A stretch of 64,000 bases of DNA from Bidens hawaiensis (GCA_021521415.1 JAIQDT010005834.1:98434-162433); one strand, 5' to 3'. Positions 44,538 to 57,260 are shown, numbered from the stretch's first letter. Numbers and translations: made by a program. The notes: generated from the sequence alone by a model not told the origin.

Positions 44538-47500
44538 TGTAACACCCCGTAACCGCAGCGGAAACGTAAACGGGATGCGACAGACACCTCTGATATCAAC
44601 CACATTGTTTATAAAGAAAACCGAATGCATTAATATACTTCAAAATTACATTATCTCGTCTTTCATTACCATCTAGGTGATACACACATCATACAATACG
44701 GTTCATAATTCTATCTGTTATAATGTATCCTAACGTCCAGCACGCAAACCTTACACACATCAAGCACTTAGCACGTAATCAATCACTTTATCTTAGTTGT
44801 ACCTGAAAAGCATGTGAGAAAACGGGTCAACTACGAATAGTTGGTGAGTTTCACAATTTTAGTAAACCATGATAAATCCATATCATAATATATTATTATT
44901 TGGGGACACTGTTAACCCATAAACACCTTTAATAACCTCTGGGGACACTGTTAACCCAGAACACTTCCAATAACCTCTGGGGACACTGTTAACCCAGAAC
45001 ACTTCCAATAACCTCTGGGGACACTGTTAACCCAGCACACTTCCAATAACCACTGGGGACACTGTTAACCCAGAACACTGTTGCGGGACCTTACAATATT
45101 AATAACTCAGACAATTACCATTTTAATACATTACCATACGATTCCCGTACAATAAACATTATATAAATACCTTTATTTCCATGCGATCAGCATGTACTTA
45201 AACATTTTGATAGAAACATGCTTTCCGCCCCGGGAAAATAATTAAAACATTTCAGTAAAAAGGGGCCCGTGAAACTCACCTTAGCACATGCAAGCAGGTA
45301 ACGACAATCATTATCAATTAACACGTCCAATCTGTAATATGATCCCTACGATCGTTATTATACAATTATTGTTTATATAATCTTTAACCTTATCAATCGG
45401 TACATCTGGGGACACTGTTAACCCAGTACTGTACCTGTTCCGGGGGCAATGTTAACCAAGAAATACTTCTCCGGACTCAGATTGTGATGTCGTTTAGAGT
45501 TCCATGGTCACAATTTCTATTAGTCGTTTTCTCGTTTTGCGTGCCTAGCACGAATATCCGTTTTTTTGTTTCAAAAATGAGTTTGGTCACACACGACCCG
45601 AAAATAGTGGTTGCCTGATAATTTAATTCAAAATGTGAAATTATAGCTCGGTTTAGACGTCCCGATTGGCCGCGGGACTCGTTTCCGTCTTTGGCGTACC
45701 GGAAACCGTTAAAATCGGTTAAAAATACCCAAATCATCCGACTTATTTTCGGATGATTCATTTTTACTTTTTAACTCAGTTATATGAAAATAGTCCATTT
45801 TTAAGGTTTTTATACACCAGTCAGCTCGCTTAGGCGAACTTTGCCGGTTTACTCGTTTTAAGCTTTAAAAGTTTGTTTTTAAGTTCCATTTAGCACAAAT
45901 AAATGTCCGTTTACTCTCGGATCTTGAAATTTTGCACAAATCACTTTTTAACAGTGGGGAATTTTATAAAAATATTCCCAGAATTAATTCTTATATTTAA
46001 AATTTACTTATCTATTTTTAAACACCATTTAAACACTAAATATGTCGTAAATACCAAACGATCTTAGAAAAATCCCAAATTTCTCCTGGATGTCCCCTGC
46101 TATCCACATAGTCCCCTGTAATTTTTCCAAAACCAAAATCTTCTTTTAAATGCCATTTTTACTAAAACCAAGCTAGAAATCCCTAGAACTCGTTTAACCG
46201 AAAAGCCTACTTAGACTTCTCCAACGGACCTCAAATTTTGTGTGTGACTTATATATGATATGAAAAGCTTATCCACAATTTTCCAGAATTTTTCATGATA
46301 TTTAACTATTTTTCACCATTTTTGGCCAAAACCGAGCATTAAATTCACCAGATATTCATCCTTCATCCAAAAATTACCAAAAATTCACAGAACTCATATT
46401 TCCATGTGTTTAACACCTCTGTAAAATTTCGTGACCTAACTCTAAACGACCAACAATCTGTCCAAAAACACATACACCGACAAAAACCGAATATACCTTT
46501 CGTTTTCCGCCACTACAAGCTACAAACTCATCTTTCCGCCTTATCTACCACTAAATACAGAGCCTACAAACAACATACCACAATACCAAGCAAGTTATAC
46601 TCACGATCAAGCCATTTCTTTCATGGTTACGGTTATGATATAAAAACAAAGATTTTAACCGTAAAAATTCGTTTTTGACTCGTTTAACTCATTTCTTGGA
46701 CCAAGATCCTTTGTATAACCCGTATACATCACTTGATCATGCAAGAATCGGTTTCATCTCGGGTTTTCACCCATTTTTCATTTGAAACCTCATTTTCTTG
46801 AAAGAAAACCTAAGAAAGGAAGATAAACACGATTACAACTCGGTTTTTACCTTGTGTTCTTGCTTGAAAACTCGGGTTTTTGATCAAAGGTTTGAGAGAG
46901 TTGAAGGTTTGTTGAGTTGGGTGTGTGAAAAAAAGAAAATGAAAATGGTTTGTGTGTGGGAAGTCCGATCGGACTAAAGGATGGGTGGGGTGGGACCCAC
47001 TTGTTCAATCTAGTCCACTCATTTGGATTTCCGTGATCGGGATAATGTTTTGGATAATCTGGTTCAGTTCGTTTTTCAGTTAAACGTCTAATTCGGCTTA
47101 AAACGGTCGTTTTTCGGCTTTAAAAAAAAATTTATATAAAACCGATTTAAAAACTTTAAAAACTTAAACCATGATGTTTATTAACATAAAACATCATATC
47201 ATTAATTATCGTGCATCTTTTTCGGCTTGATCGATTGTCTCTTGCTCGGTTTGGTATTAAAGGCTTCGTTTAACGTACCGACGTACTATTAAATCGAAAT
47301 CCTTTTTCTGTGCTTTAATCCACTTATCCCGAAGCTTTAATATATTTCGTAACATCACTAAATATCATATATCTCGTCTATAATTGAACCCTCGATTCAT
47401 TCGGGTTTCAATAACTATCGCTCGTTTGATCGCATAATCAATTAATCGTAATTTCAATACGACTAGCTGTACATTCGAGTATAATTCATACTGTGAATCT

Positions 47501-47604
47501 TATATACTCGTATAAACACATTATAATTCATATATTTAGTATTAAATAACACGTAAATAGTATATTCCGGCTAGGGTATACCTGAATTTGCCGGAACCGT
47601 TACA
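44538..47604 (-). repeat. 5' LTR of the chromovirus
   Basis: 3067 bp, about 99% identical to 36026-39127 by eye. Its GGGGACACTGTTAACCC array (about 44905-45082) has five units instead of six, which accounts for most of the length difference. Confidence 0.93.
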
Positions 47605-50600
47605 GTGTATGCAAGCAGATCAAAAGATCTGTTCTTTGGGGTACCAAATCCCTAGGTCAGGCTTCCCTTTCAGGTATCTGAATATCCTTTTAACAACCAT
47701 CATATGAGAGACTTTGGTATTGGCTTTAAATCGTTCACATACATAAACAACAAACATGATATCAAGTCTGGATGCAGTCAAGTACATCGGCGATCCAATT
47801 TTAGCTCTGTATTCATGCTGATCTACTGACTCCCCTTTTTCATCAGGTACCATCTTTTCATGTGTGTCCATAGGAGTAGAAACTATATTCAAATCATTGC
47901 ATTTGAACTTGGTCAAGATGTCTTTCGCATACTTGGATTGGTTAATAAATATTCCATCATGCTTTTGTTAGACCTACAACCAAAGGAAGAAATTCATCTC
48001 ACCCATTGAACTCATGCAGTGTTTGGACTTCATCACAACCTCAAACTCCTTGCACATCTCTTCATTTTGTAGATCCAAAGATGATATCATCTACATACAC
48101 TTGCAATAATAGCAAATCTCTACCCCCATTTTTTTTTGTAAAACAAATTCTTGTTAATATCCTCTCTGTAGAAACCATTAGCAAGAAGATGGTTTGACGA
48201 ATCATCATACCAAGCTCTTGGAGCTTTATGTAATCTATATAGGGCATTTAAGAGTTTATACACCCTATTAGTAGGGGTTTTAAAAACCGGATATCCGAAG
48301 TTTCGGATATCCGAACATTTCAGATAGCCGATTTCACTATCCAAATCCGTATCCGAAATTTTGGATATCCGTTCGGATAGTGAAACAGATATCCGATTAT
48401 GAAAAAAAAAGAAAAAAAACAATTTCTATTTAATATTTATTCCTCGTGACCCAAAATTAAATAAATGGTATCCATTGTTATCTCATATCTGAATGTAGCC
48501 TAAGAAGAAATTAGTTCTGCACATTCTACAGTAAATCAAAAACAAAATGATGAAACTAAGCAAACTAGTTGGCAAAAAAACATAGCCACAAATCAACACT
48601 GGCCATCAACAAACAACCATGAATCATCACAGACCACGAACAACCGTTGGCGAGTGACATGGTGGAGTGGAGGCTGGATCTATGGAGGAGAGTGGAGGGG
48701 AATCCCAAAACTGGTGGTCAACGCCGACGGTGGTGGAGGAAAGTAGAGGCTGGATATGTAGAGGATAGTGGAGGCTGGGTTTGAGTTGGAGGGTTGGAGA
48801 AAAGAAGAAGCTGAAAACATATCTAGGGTTTTGATTATATTTTGTTATATAATATAAAATTAAAAAAAATTAAAATTATTATGTCAGATAGTTCGGATAT
48901 CCGAACTATCTGAAAATCTGAAAATTGATATCGGAATCCGAATCCTAATTTTCGGGTATCTGGGATTCGGATATCCGAATTTTCGGATAGTTCGGATACG
49001 GATAGTCGGATAATTCAGATACCGATTCGGATTCGGATACTTTTGAACACCCTACCTATTAGGACAATCAAGATCTTCAAAGCCTGGAGGTTGAGTGACA
49101 TAAACCTCCTAACCTATTATTCCATTAAGGAAAGCAGATTTGACATCCAGTTGATATACTTTGATGTTCTTTGAAGCTGCATATGCCAAGAAAATCCTAA
49201 TGGCCTCTAATCTTGTCAAAGGTGCAAACACCTTTTCAAAGTCAATACCTTCCTCTTGTAGACAACCCAGTGCCACTAATCTTGCTTTGTTCTTGATTAC
49301 TACACCTCTATAATCCCTCTTGTTCCTGAAAACCCATTTTTGGTTCCTATTGCATATTTTCATTTAGGTCTGTCAACAAGTTACCAGACTTGCAGATATC
49401 TAAATTGTGCCAACTCTTCTTGCATAACTTCTACCCAGCTGCTGTCTTTTAGGTCTTGAACAATGTTATTTGGTTCAACTTGAGATAGAAAGCAAGAGAA
49501 AAGATATATGTTTGCAATTTCAGATCCACTCCTGGTTATTCTTTCAAGCAGGTCACCAATGATGCTTTCAATTGGATGATTTCTTTGAGTGGTGATGGTT
49601 TGCACAACTGAACTTGTTGTGATTTCAGGTTCTAGATTTGAAACTTTGATTTTAGGTACATCATTATGTTAATTTTCAACATTTGAAGTGGAAGCAATGT
49701 CATTTGCAATTTTAAGATTGTTGAATATAAATTCAAAAAAATATGTCTGAACATTTTCAGTTTCTTCAACTTCTTGAGATAGAACATCATTTGTTTCTGC
49801 ATGTTTTGTCTCTTGATTGGGTATATCATTTTCAGCTTCTACATTCTCAACATTTTTCTTCTTATTGAATTGAAATTCAGTTCCCGCATTAGCATCTTTG
49901 GACCATAATTTGTCCAAATTCAATTTTATTGTTGATGTTGTTTCAGGAACACTTTTTATGTATGCACTTTCTTCAATGTCTTCTGGGTATTTATTGAATG
50001 ACTTGATGAGCTTCTCAAGGTCAGACAACCAACTAGGACCATCAACAGTGTTGAAATGGTTCTCATTGAATACAATGTCAGCATATTAAATCACACTCGT
50101 ATGATCTTTCACATATACCCTATAAGCTTTAGATTGTGATGAGTAGCCAACAAAGAAATAATCTTGAGACTTAACCTTGAACTCGTTCAAGTAGTCCTTA
50201 GTATTCAGCAGTGAACACTTGCAGCCAAAAGGCTTAAGGAACTTAATATAGGGCTTTCTTTAAAATAAAATCTCATAGGGAGTTTGTTTATGAGACTTGT
50301 TAAGAAGCACCCTGTTTTGAACATAGCCAGTTGTGTTGATTGCTTCAGCCCAAAAGGAGACAAGCAGATAAGCATCAACAATCATCGTTTTTGCAGCTTC
50401 AATTAAAGTTCTGTTTCTTCTTTCTACAGCACCATTCTGCTATGGAGTTATAGGAGCACTGAAGCGCTGAAATATTCTTATTGCAGCATAGAATTCAGTC
50501 ATCCCTCCATTTTTAAACTCAGTTCCATTGTCACTTTTTATCACCATCACCCTTTTATCTAACTTATTTTCCATTCTAGTTACACAACCTTTTGATAAGC

Positions 50601-51361
50601 TTATTAGTCTCATCCTTTGTTGAAAGAAAATACACCCATGTAAATTTTGACTAATCATCAATAATCACAAGACAAAATTTCTTCTTTCCTATTCTGGGAA
50701 CACTCACAAGACAAAATAGATCCATGTGAAGCATTTCCAACACATCTTCAATTGAGTTCATTAATTTTTTTTTGTGTGATGTTTTGTGTTGTTTTCCTTT
50801 TATGCATGAAGATTATTTGTCATCAAGTTTAAACTCACTTGTTGGTAAACCAATTACATGTTCACCTTGAACAAGTTTGTTCATGTTCATAAGACTTACA
50901 TGACACAAATGCCTATGCCAAACCTTTGTTTCATTTTCAGTAGCTTTAGACACAAAGCATTATCCTCCTCTTGACACAACCTCTTTCATTTTTAGCTCAT
51001 AGAGGTTCCAATTTCTAGGAGCCATTATCTTAAGCATGTCAGGAGGAATCACACACTCAGGCTTCAGTATAAAACAATTAGATTCATCAAATCCAACTTT
51101 ATAACCTTTATCACACACTTTTGATATGCTTAAAAGATTATATTGAAGACCTTCCACATGCAATACATTTTCAAAATAGACTTCCATTTGTAAGAATTCC
51201 CTTTCCAACATCTTTTCCACCATTTCATCACTCCCAAATACAACTGGTCCCTTAAAATTTTCTTCATAATTAATCATTGTTCCTTTGTCACATGTCATGT
51301 CCCTGGAACATCCACTGTCCATACACCAAATATTATTTAGCTCTGCGGACTGTCCCTGCAC
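47605..51361 (-). pseudogene. pol: Pol of element A (PR, IN, RT), interrupted
   Basis: Minus strand from 51361: protease 'CMDSGCSRDMTC'; pre-integrase region to 50960; integrase with 'IKSDNGTEF' near 50545 and, after an in-frame stop at the expected PQQNG site, 'AVERRNRTL' near 50420; a long variable linker 50030-49640; RT beginning '[16 protein letters not shown]' (49363-49109) with '[12 protein letters not shown]'; then a MITE (48271-49055) and 'YVDDIIFGS' near 48080; then 'SPMYLTASRLDI' and 'IFRYLKGKPDLGIWY' (47916-47620). Many stops and frameshifts. The RNase H end continues at 36025 beyond the chromovirus. Confidence 0.83.
48271..49055. mobile_element. Non-autonomous hAT-like MITE in the RT of element A, 785 bp
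   Basis: Ends GTAGGGGTTTTAAAA and TTTGAACACCCTAC form imperfect inverted repeats, with CTATTA directly outside both ends (48265-48270, 49056-49061). Both end zones (48290-48385 and 48885-49035) are packed with the palindrome CGGATATCCG and GGATATCCGAA variants. The middle has a purine-rich stretch (48655-48800) with no clear protein. Removing the element and one CTATTA restores a readable RT segment around 'RVYKLLNALYRLHKAPRAWY'. Confidence 0.8.
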
Positions 51362-54300
51362 AATGAAGATAAAGAATGATCAGTTTTGAGTTGAAACACA
51401 CACCACAGAGGTTCACACTTCATTAGTCACTGTTTCATTAGATGCAATTGGAATTGGATATTCATAGACTGTTTCCCATGTTTCGTTTGTTTAATAACCA
51501 TCTTCTTTATTAAACCCATTATATGTCACTATGGTCAAAGATGGTTGTAAAACTGGTTCCTCACTATTCAAAATGACTCTAGGATTTCATCCGTCATCTT
51601 CCATGAAAATCCTCTAGGTTCATAAACATGTTTCAGTATAAACTTCTCATCACAATTAAGACTTTTAGAGTCTTTCTTTCGGTAAGGTCTCACAATTGGA
51701 TGTTTCCTTGAAAGTGACTTAATTGATGTTTCAGGACATGTCACATTTGAAGTGTCAGGTTTAAATGAAGGTTCATTGGTTTCTATGACGATTCTTTATT
51801 TTATCACATTCTTTCCCATGTAAACATTTGAATCATCAATGTCTTTCCCTTTTTCCAAAATATTTTTCATACTTCTTATTGTAAAGACCTAAGTCTTGTC
51901 CAAATTTGAATTCAGGAATGACAAATGAAACTTTATTGTTGTTCTAACAAGAATCAGTGTGATGACCATAAGCATCACGAATTTTGCACCAAATTCTTCC
52001 CAATGAATCATGATCCTTAGAATGTTTCCCTTTCTTGAATATCTCAATTGGTTTGGGTAGAGTTATTCCCAATGACTTTTGTGCAAAAATACACTTATCA
52101 TAGTCCACATGGATTGATCCACCAACATCATACTTTTAATCATATTTTGCTTTGATGAATGTTATTCCTAGTATTCTTTGATGAGGTCTGGGTGACCTTT
52201 CATGTCTGGTAGGAGTTAATCTTCTTCTTGGAACATACTCAATGTCACCAATGTCAAAGAGTTCATGATTGTATAACACTAGGTAAGAAGGTAGAAAGTT
52301 ATCAACATTCATAGTTGAATCTTCATTTTTTTATTGCTTCTAATGACTTTTCTTTCTTCACCCTCTTATATTGTGACTTCTTGTATTTTTCATTGAACTT
52401 TGGACTCTTACATATGCTTGAGTTTTCTTTGTTTTGCTTTTTTTAGAGCCACCACAAATGTCAAATACCTGATGATCTTTCCTCATTTGCTCATGGTGTT
52501 TCTTCATATTTGGTGTAATATTTGGCAGTTCTAGTACTTTCTTTGTTGTTCTTTTCACACTCATTCCAACACTCTTACAATCGCAACAACTGGAACTTTT
52601 ATTGCTTTGGCTCCTTGATGTGCTTTTGATTGAGTTATTTGAATCACTTACATTGTCAATCAAAGAGTTTTCACAATACTCAACAGATTTGCTGTCACTA
52701 GAATCAGCTTTAGTAATCACATATTCACCTTCTACATTCACGCTTACCTTATCATATTTCTTTATGAAATCTTCCTTGTCTTGAAAAGCAAACTTGAATC
52801 GGCTTAGATAAGACTCTCTATTTTCTTTGTCTATTTCCAAAGAATAATTATCATTAAATGGTGGAGGAACAAATTTATACTTGTATTCCGGCTTGATTTT
52901 CTCAATCTTTCCACAAATGTTGCTAGTAGTAACCAAGTTCTTCAGAAAATCTACTTCAACTTGTAGTTGAGTGCTTTTCAACTTCTCTTCCACAAACATC
53001 TTCTTTAGTCCTTCAATCTCAACATTAAATCTTGAATGAGTTTTATAACTTTCAATACAGTCCTTTTCAAGACTTTTGATCTGTGTCTCATAAGTTCTCT
53101 TATTGGACTCATACACATGATTGCATCCTTTTTATTGTTCTAAAATTGCCATATACCACATCCGTTTTCAAATTTTTAATAATAAGATGTAAATAAGAGA
53201 TTGAGTGTTCAGATATTACATGCGAATTTAAAAATTCTCAATTTTCGTTGATCTTTGCCATAAAAGCCACATTTGTCTTTTGAATATCCTCAAGATGATT
53301 GCTCCAATCAAAGTTTCCATGTTATGGTTCCAATGTAACAACCACATTTCCTTGGTTTCTCACTTGATAGTTTGCATATTTCATTCTACCTTGATTGTTT
53401 CTATTCTAAGTTGTAGAGGCTTGGTGTGGGTCATTGTTTCTAGGTGGTTGCTGTTGTTGAGGGAAATCCTATTGGTTTAGTGGATAACGCCATGGAATTG
53501 TCTTTATTGAGGATATTGCTTTTGGTTTTGTTCCGAGATTTATTTCTCTGATGATTGTGGTATGATTGGTTTTAGGGTTGGTAGTACCGGTTCTGATTTG
53601 TTTGGTTTTGGAATTATTTTGGCAAATTATATTCTCTGGAAAATTGACTAGGTTGTTGACAGTTATAACAAATTGCTCTTGATATGTCAAATCCAATTCT
53701 TTCGTTTGGTCCTGAAAATGAGGATCTTCTAGTTCTGTTGTACAACATTTTGTTTCTCAAAGCTAACATAGCTGCCTGCCATTTCAAATCCATATCTTCA
53801 AGGTCATTTGCATCTATTTGTTCCAAGTCCTCTTGAAAAACACTTGTACGCATAAGGTTCTTGGCAACAAAAGTATTATAGGACTCAGTGAACATGGAAA
53901 ATAGAGCATGATATACACTATTGTTATTGGCATTTGGAGGCACATATGGGGCTTGGCCACTTACAATTGATGAAACATCATCATCATCCAACATTTTCAC
54001 ATTAAATTTGGACTGACTAGACTGACTTCCAGCAGCGGGTGTAACATGGTAAACTCTTGGAGTTTCAGAATTTAAGCCAATTGGTTCTTCAATTATTGGA
54101 ATTTGTTGTAGAGGTTTAGTGGATATATTACTCATAGTAGCAATCAAAGCATTTGCAACATGAAATCTTGGCCTCTCTTCCGTTATCATATGATTCTCAG
54201 TTGTACGATGACTGACACTTGTAAGAATCTCCTAAGATAAACCCAACTTAAGCATAAACAATTTTTTATCATCTCTCTTTTTCATTTGCCTTTCAATGGC

Positions 54301-54471
54301 TTGGTTGTTGTTTGGTTCAACACTAGGAACATATGGTCCTTCTTTGATTGAACACCATAGTTCTGTGTCATTGTAGCTCATAGCTGCCTCAAACAATACC
54401 TTCCATTTGATATAGTTTTCCTATCCCAATAGCCTAGGAATCTTGTTAGTAGACACCTCTTGGTCATCCAT
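51362..54471 (-). pseudogene. gag: Gag of element A, broken
   Basis: ATG at 54471 (MDDQEVSTNKIPRLLG, then a stop) opens the copia-type gag. 'YIKWKVLFEAA' and 'ELWCSIKEGPYVP' follow, with another stop near 54233. 54189-53614 reads openly and has 'ANDLEDMDLKWQAAML', also present in Gag B (ADDLEEMDLQWQMAM), then a damaged knuckle CYNCQQPSQFSREY in which His and the last Cys are lost. 53116-52358 is a Lys/Glu coiled coil and Ser-rich tail. 52350-51362 is a degenerate linker to protease. Same architecture as Gag B but non-functional. Confidence 0.8.
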
Positions 54472-54476
54472 TTGTC

Positions 54477-56715
54477 TTGTTAAAAATGTTTATCAAAGAT
54501 TTTGAGAAATTGTGTTTAAGGAATGTGTGGAGGAAGAGAGAGAGAGAGAGAGAGATTGATGAAATGATTACTCATAATAATGTGGAGAATTTTGAGGAGA
54601 ATGTAGTTGAGGATTCTTTGGAAGATGCGGAGATGAATCAAGGTGCTGATGATGACGAATGATTGAAAATGATCCAGACCTTGATATTCTTTATGGAGAT
54701 TTTGAAGATATGGATTATTTAGTTATGGCTAAGAAGAAGGTAGTGGATAAAGAATTGGAAGATTTATACAGAGAAATTGATGACATGCCACCTCCAACAA
54801 TGAAAGAGGTTGGTCCATCAAAACCAGTGGATGAAGATGAAGAAAAGAGGAAATTAAAAGGAAATGCAGTGGCTGAGGATGAGAGCTAACTGCAACCATT
54901 GAAGAAAAAGAATCCTGGTTTAAATGATCACATCCTGGATAAGTATGATTCTGCATTGAAGGCGAAACTCTTACTTGACAAGTTGGTTATAGAAATGTTT
55001 GACATGGAATTCTTGAACTATATGTTGTCTGAAAAAGAGATTGATGAACAAAGAATCATGTTAGAACATATTGAAATTCAAAAGCAGCCAAGGGCATATG
55101 AAGAAGAATTTGATCAAGAGGTTCTGGAAGGACTCTTGAAGCTGAAACAGAATGAAGATGCTGAGAAATTTCTTGCCATGGTTGTGCAAAAATTTCAGAC
55201 AGAAAAGGAGAATATAGTAGAAGAAAATGTTGAAACAACACCGGTCACTGAACAAAATATTGAACAGAATACTTATAAACAACTGTTTGTTGATTTAGAT
55301 AGGAAAAGAATCCATCATGAACTTGTTAAAAATGTGTCTAAGAAAGTAGTTTCTGGTTTATTGGAAAGGATACAAAATGTTGAAAGAGAATGCCCAGTTG
55401 AATTGGTCAAATATGGTAGGAAGAGAAAGAGGCTTGGAAAGAATATTCTTCATTTTGAAAAGACCATCAAGAAGAAGAAAGTACAAAAGGAAAATGTGAA
55501 TGAGGAGAAAGAAAAGGAAAAGATATACGAAGAACCCATCCATGCAATTCCACTTCAAGTGGTTAAACCTGAAGAATATGATGTTAATGATAGTGTAGAT
55601 CTCAAAGAACCTCAAATAGCGGCATTGGAAGATCTAACTAATCTTGAAGAGGATGAAGAAGGTGAAGGTGAGAGAGAAAAAGAGGATGAACATAGTTCAT
55701 CATAAACTATTTTAACTAATACACATATTGAATATATTGAAGCCAGAATGGAAGAGTTGAGAAGTCAAGATCCAAGGATTGTTGCATTAGTAAGGCATGG
55801 ATTGGATTATGTTGTAAAAAAGAATATTAATGATGAAAATCTTTAACATCTATTAGGAAAGAGGAGGGAGGTTGAAAGAAAAAGAATGGAATAGAAGAAG
55901 AAGATACTGGATTTGCACTAATTTTATTTAAAACAATGTAAATATTCTGATGAACTGTTGAACAAAATGTCACTTGAAGAAATTAACAGTCTCAGCAAAG
56001 CTCTAAAAGCCAAAGAGGAAGAAAAAAGAAGGAAAGAGTTGAATTGAGAATTAAGTAGGAAATGGAAAGAAAATCAAGGTTATGATAAAATTTGGGGGAA
56101 AGACTGGATACCTTGTGGAGAATGGATTTGATTTTGAGCAAGTTGAGCTGATGAACAGAAAAGAAGTTGAAGCCAAATTCAACATATTATCAAAAAGGGT
56201 GCATGATGAAGAAAATATATATGCTAAACACAAGATTTAAAGTGAAATAAAAGATAAGGAAGAAAGGGAGAAAGAAGACAGAGAAAGAAAGAAGTTGGCA
56301 GATAAAGCAATAGCCACAGCTGAAAAAGAAAACAAGATTTTACTTGATGATGATCAAGAAAAATTGCTTGAAAGACTTATGAATGCAAGAGGTGCATATG
56401 CTGACCTTGAAAAATTATCAGGAACTCAAGAAAGAAGCTTTACAACTTGGAACTAAACAAGTATAAGAAGGAGTTAAGGCTTAAAAGAAAATTTATGAAA
56501 TATAAGAAACTCCCTCATATACTCCTCAAATTGAATCTGTACAAAAGTTGAATGTCCCTAAACAAAGTGGAAATGAAAATCCTTGGGAATATGAAAAGAA
56601 GATTGATATTTTGAGGCAAATAATATTGAAGAAAGGGATTCCAGTTGATGTTTTTGATAATCTTGGAAAATCTAAATTGAAGGAATTATATGAGAGAGAG
56701 TTGGATTTGTTATAG
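54477..56715 (+). pseudogene. Inverted ORF3 remnant of a third Sirevirus (C)
   Basis: Plus-strand pieces 54477-54662, 54659-54889, 54899-55705 and further fragments to a stop at 56715 encode Lys/Glu-rich coiled coil. 54899-55705 (268 aa) contains MFDMEFLNYMLSEKEIDEQR, paralleling ORF3 of element A. Later parts match A's 28785-29129 region ('TGYLVENGFDFEQVELMNRKEVEAKF' is split here into shorter legible blocks). No pol, gag or LTR of C is visible. It abuts the start of gag A head to head, so the junction near 54472-54560 is a rearrangement or truncated insertion point. It is cut at about 56716 by LTR D. Confidence 0.65.
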
Positions 56716-56721
56716 CATTAA

Positions 56722-57120
56722 TGTCTAATACTAGGTCTAGTGGGCTAATAATGTCATTTTTATGATTGAAAGGGGCTGAATTATCATTATTTGAATATAT
56801 GTAAAGTGTAGCGTATAAGTTAGCAGGTGTATAAACTTATACGTCCGTATAAGCTTATACGGTGCCTATACTTATGCGATGTCACTGTAGATAGTATAGA
56901 TAGGCCTTTCATGTTTAATTTTGTAACAGTTGAAATTATTATATGATTTGTACTCTTATTGTTATATCAATATATTGAAGCTTATATGTGATTTTGTTGT
57001 AACACCTTTATGATATAATTCCCGCGATATTGTATAGTATAGTAAATATAATCATTTCGATCCTAATCATTACGTCTTCACGTACATGATGTTTTGCATG
57101 ATGAGGTTCATGATCTTACA
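56722..57120 (+). repeat. 5' LTR of copia element D
   Basis: 399 bp from TGTCTAATACTAGG to ATGATCTTACA, followed after two bases by a Met-initiator PBS, which makes this a plus-strand 5' LTR. It carries repeated CGTATAAG/CTTATACG words (about 56812-56880). ATTAA at 56717-56721 would be the left TSD; the right copy is beyond the window. The body of the element lies right of the Angela-like insertion and is not visible, so assignment to Sireviruses rests only on style. Confidence 0.65.
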
Positions 57121-57122
57121 AG

Positions 57123-57134
57123 TGGTATCAGAGC
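57123..57134 (+). promoter_or_regulatory. Primer binding site of element D
   Basis: TGGTATCAGAGC, two bases after the LTR end. Confidence 0.88.
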
Positions 57135-57260
57135 ACAAGGCTCATATTTACTACTGATTACAACACATTCATGGTCAATTGATGAAGATTTGAAGATTTA
57201 AAAGTCAACTCATTACCCGTTCTGATTTTCATTGATTACTTTATGGATTATGGATGATTT
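57135..57260 (+). other. Leader of element D, truncated by insertion
   Basis: 126 bp of non-coding leader ending at 57260, where a minus-strand copia LTR begins. GATTT at 57256-57260 would be the TSD of that insertion. Confidence 0.55.

Larger units (their letters stand above)
36026..47604 (-). mobile_element. Tekay/Del-like chromovirus (Ty3/gypsy) inserted in element A pol, 11.6 kb
   Basis: TSD GTGTA at 36021-36025 and 47605-47609. Two LTRs in direct orientation (36026-39127 and 44538-47604), PPT next to the left LTR and PBS next to the right LTR put the element on the minus strand. The internal 5.4 kb carries a gag knuckle, RT, RNase H and integrase in degraded form. LTR start TGTAACACCCC and the 'gaaatttcttaacggggg' PPT region are typical of Tekay/Del. 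By eye the LTRs differ at about 23 sites in 3 kb (under 1%) plus a repeat-unit indel. Confidence 0.88.
10642..54471 (-). mobile_element. Sirevirus-like Ty1/copia element A, decayed and split by nested insertions
   Basis: Parts in minus-strand order are gag (54471-52358), protease/integrase/RT (51361-47605), RNase H (36025-35585), a long 3' non-coding region, ORF3 (about 31380-27419), PPT (26977-26991) and the 3' LTR (26976-26476 plus 11827-10642). Inserted into it are a hAT-like MITE, a chromovirus and a solo LTR that itself contains Sirevirus B. The 5' LTR and leader are missing; sequence right of the gag ATG is an inverted remnant of another element. Stops and frameshifts occur in every gene, so this is the oldest of the copia elements here. 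Confidence 0.72.

Noticed and set aside
36026..47604. Centromeric CRM-type retrotransposon
   Set aside because: LTR start, PPT form and tail fit Tekay/Del better, and no CRM-specific feature was seen; core is too decayed for certainty.
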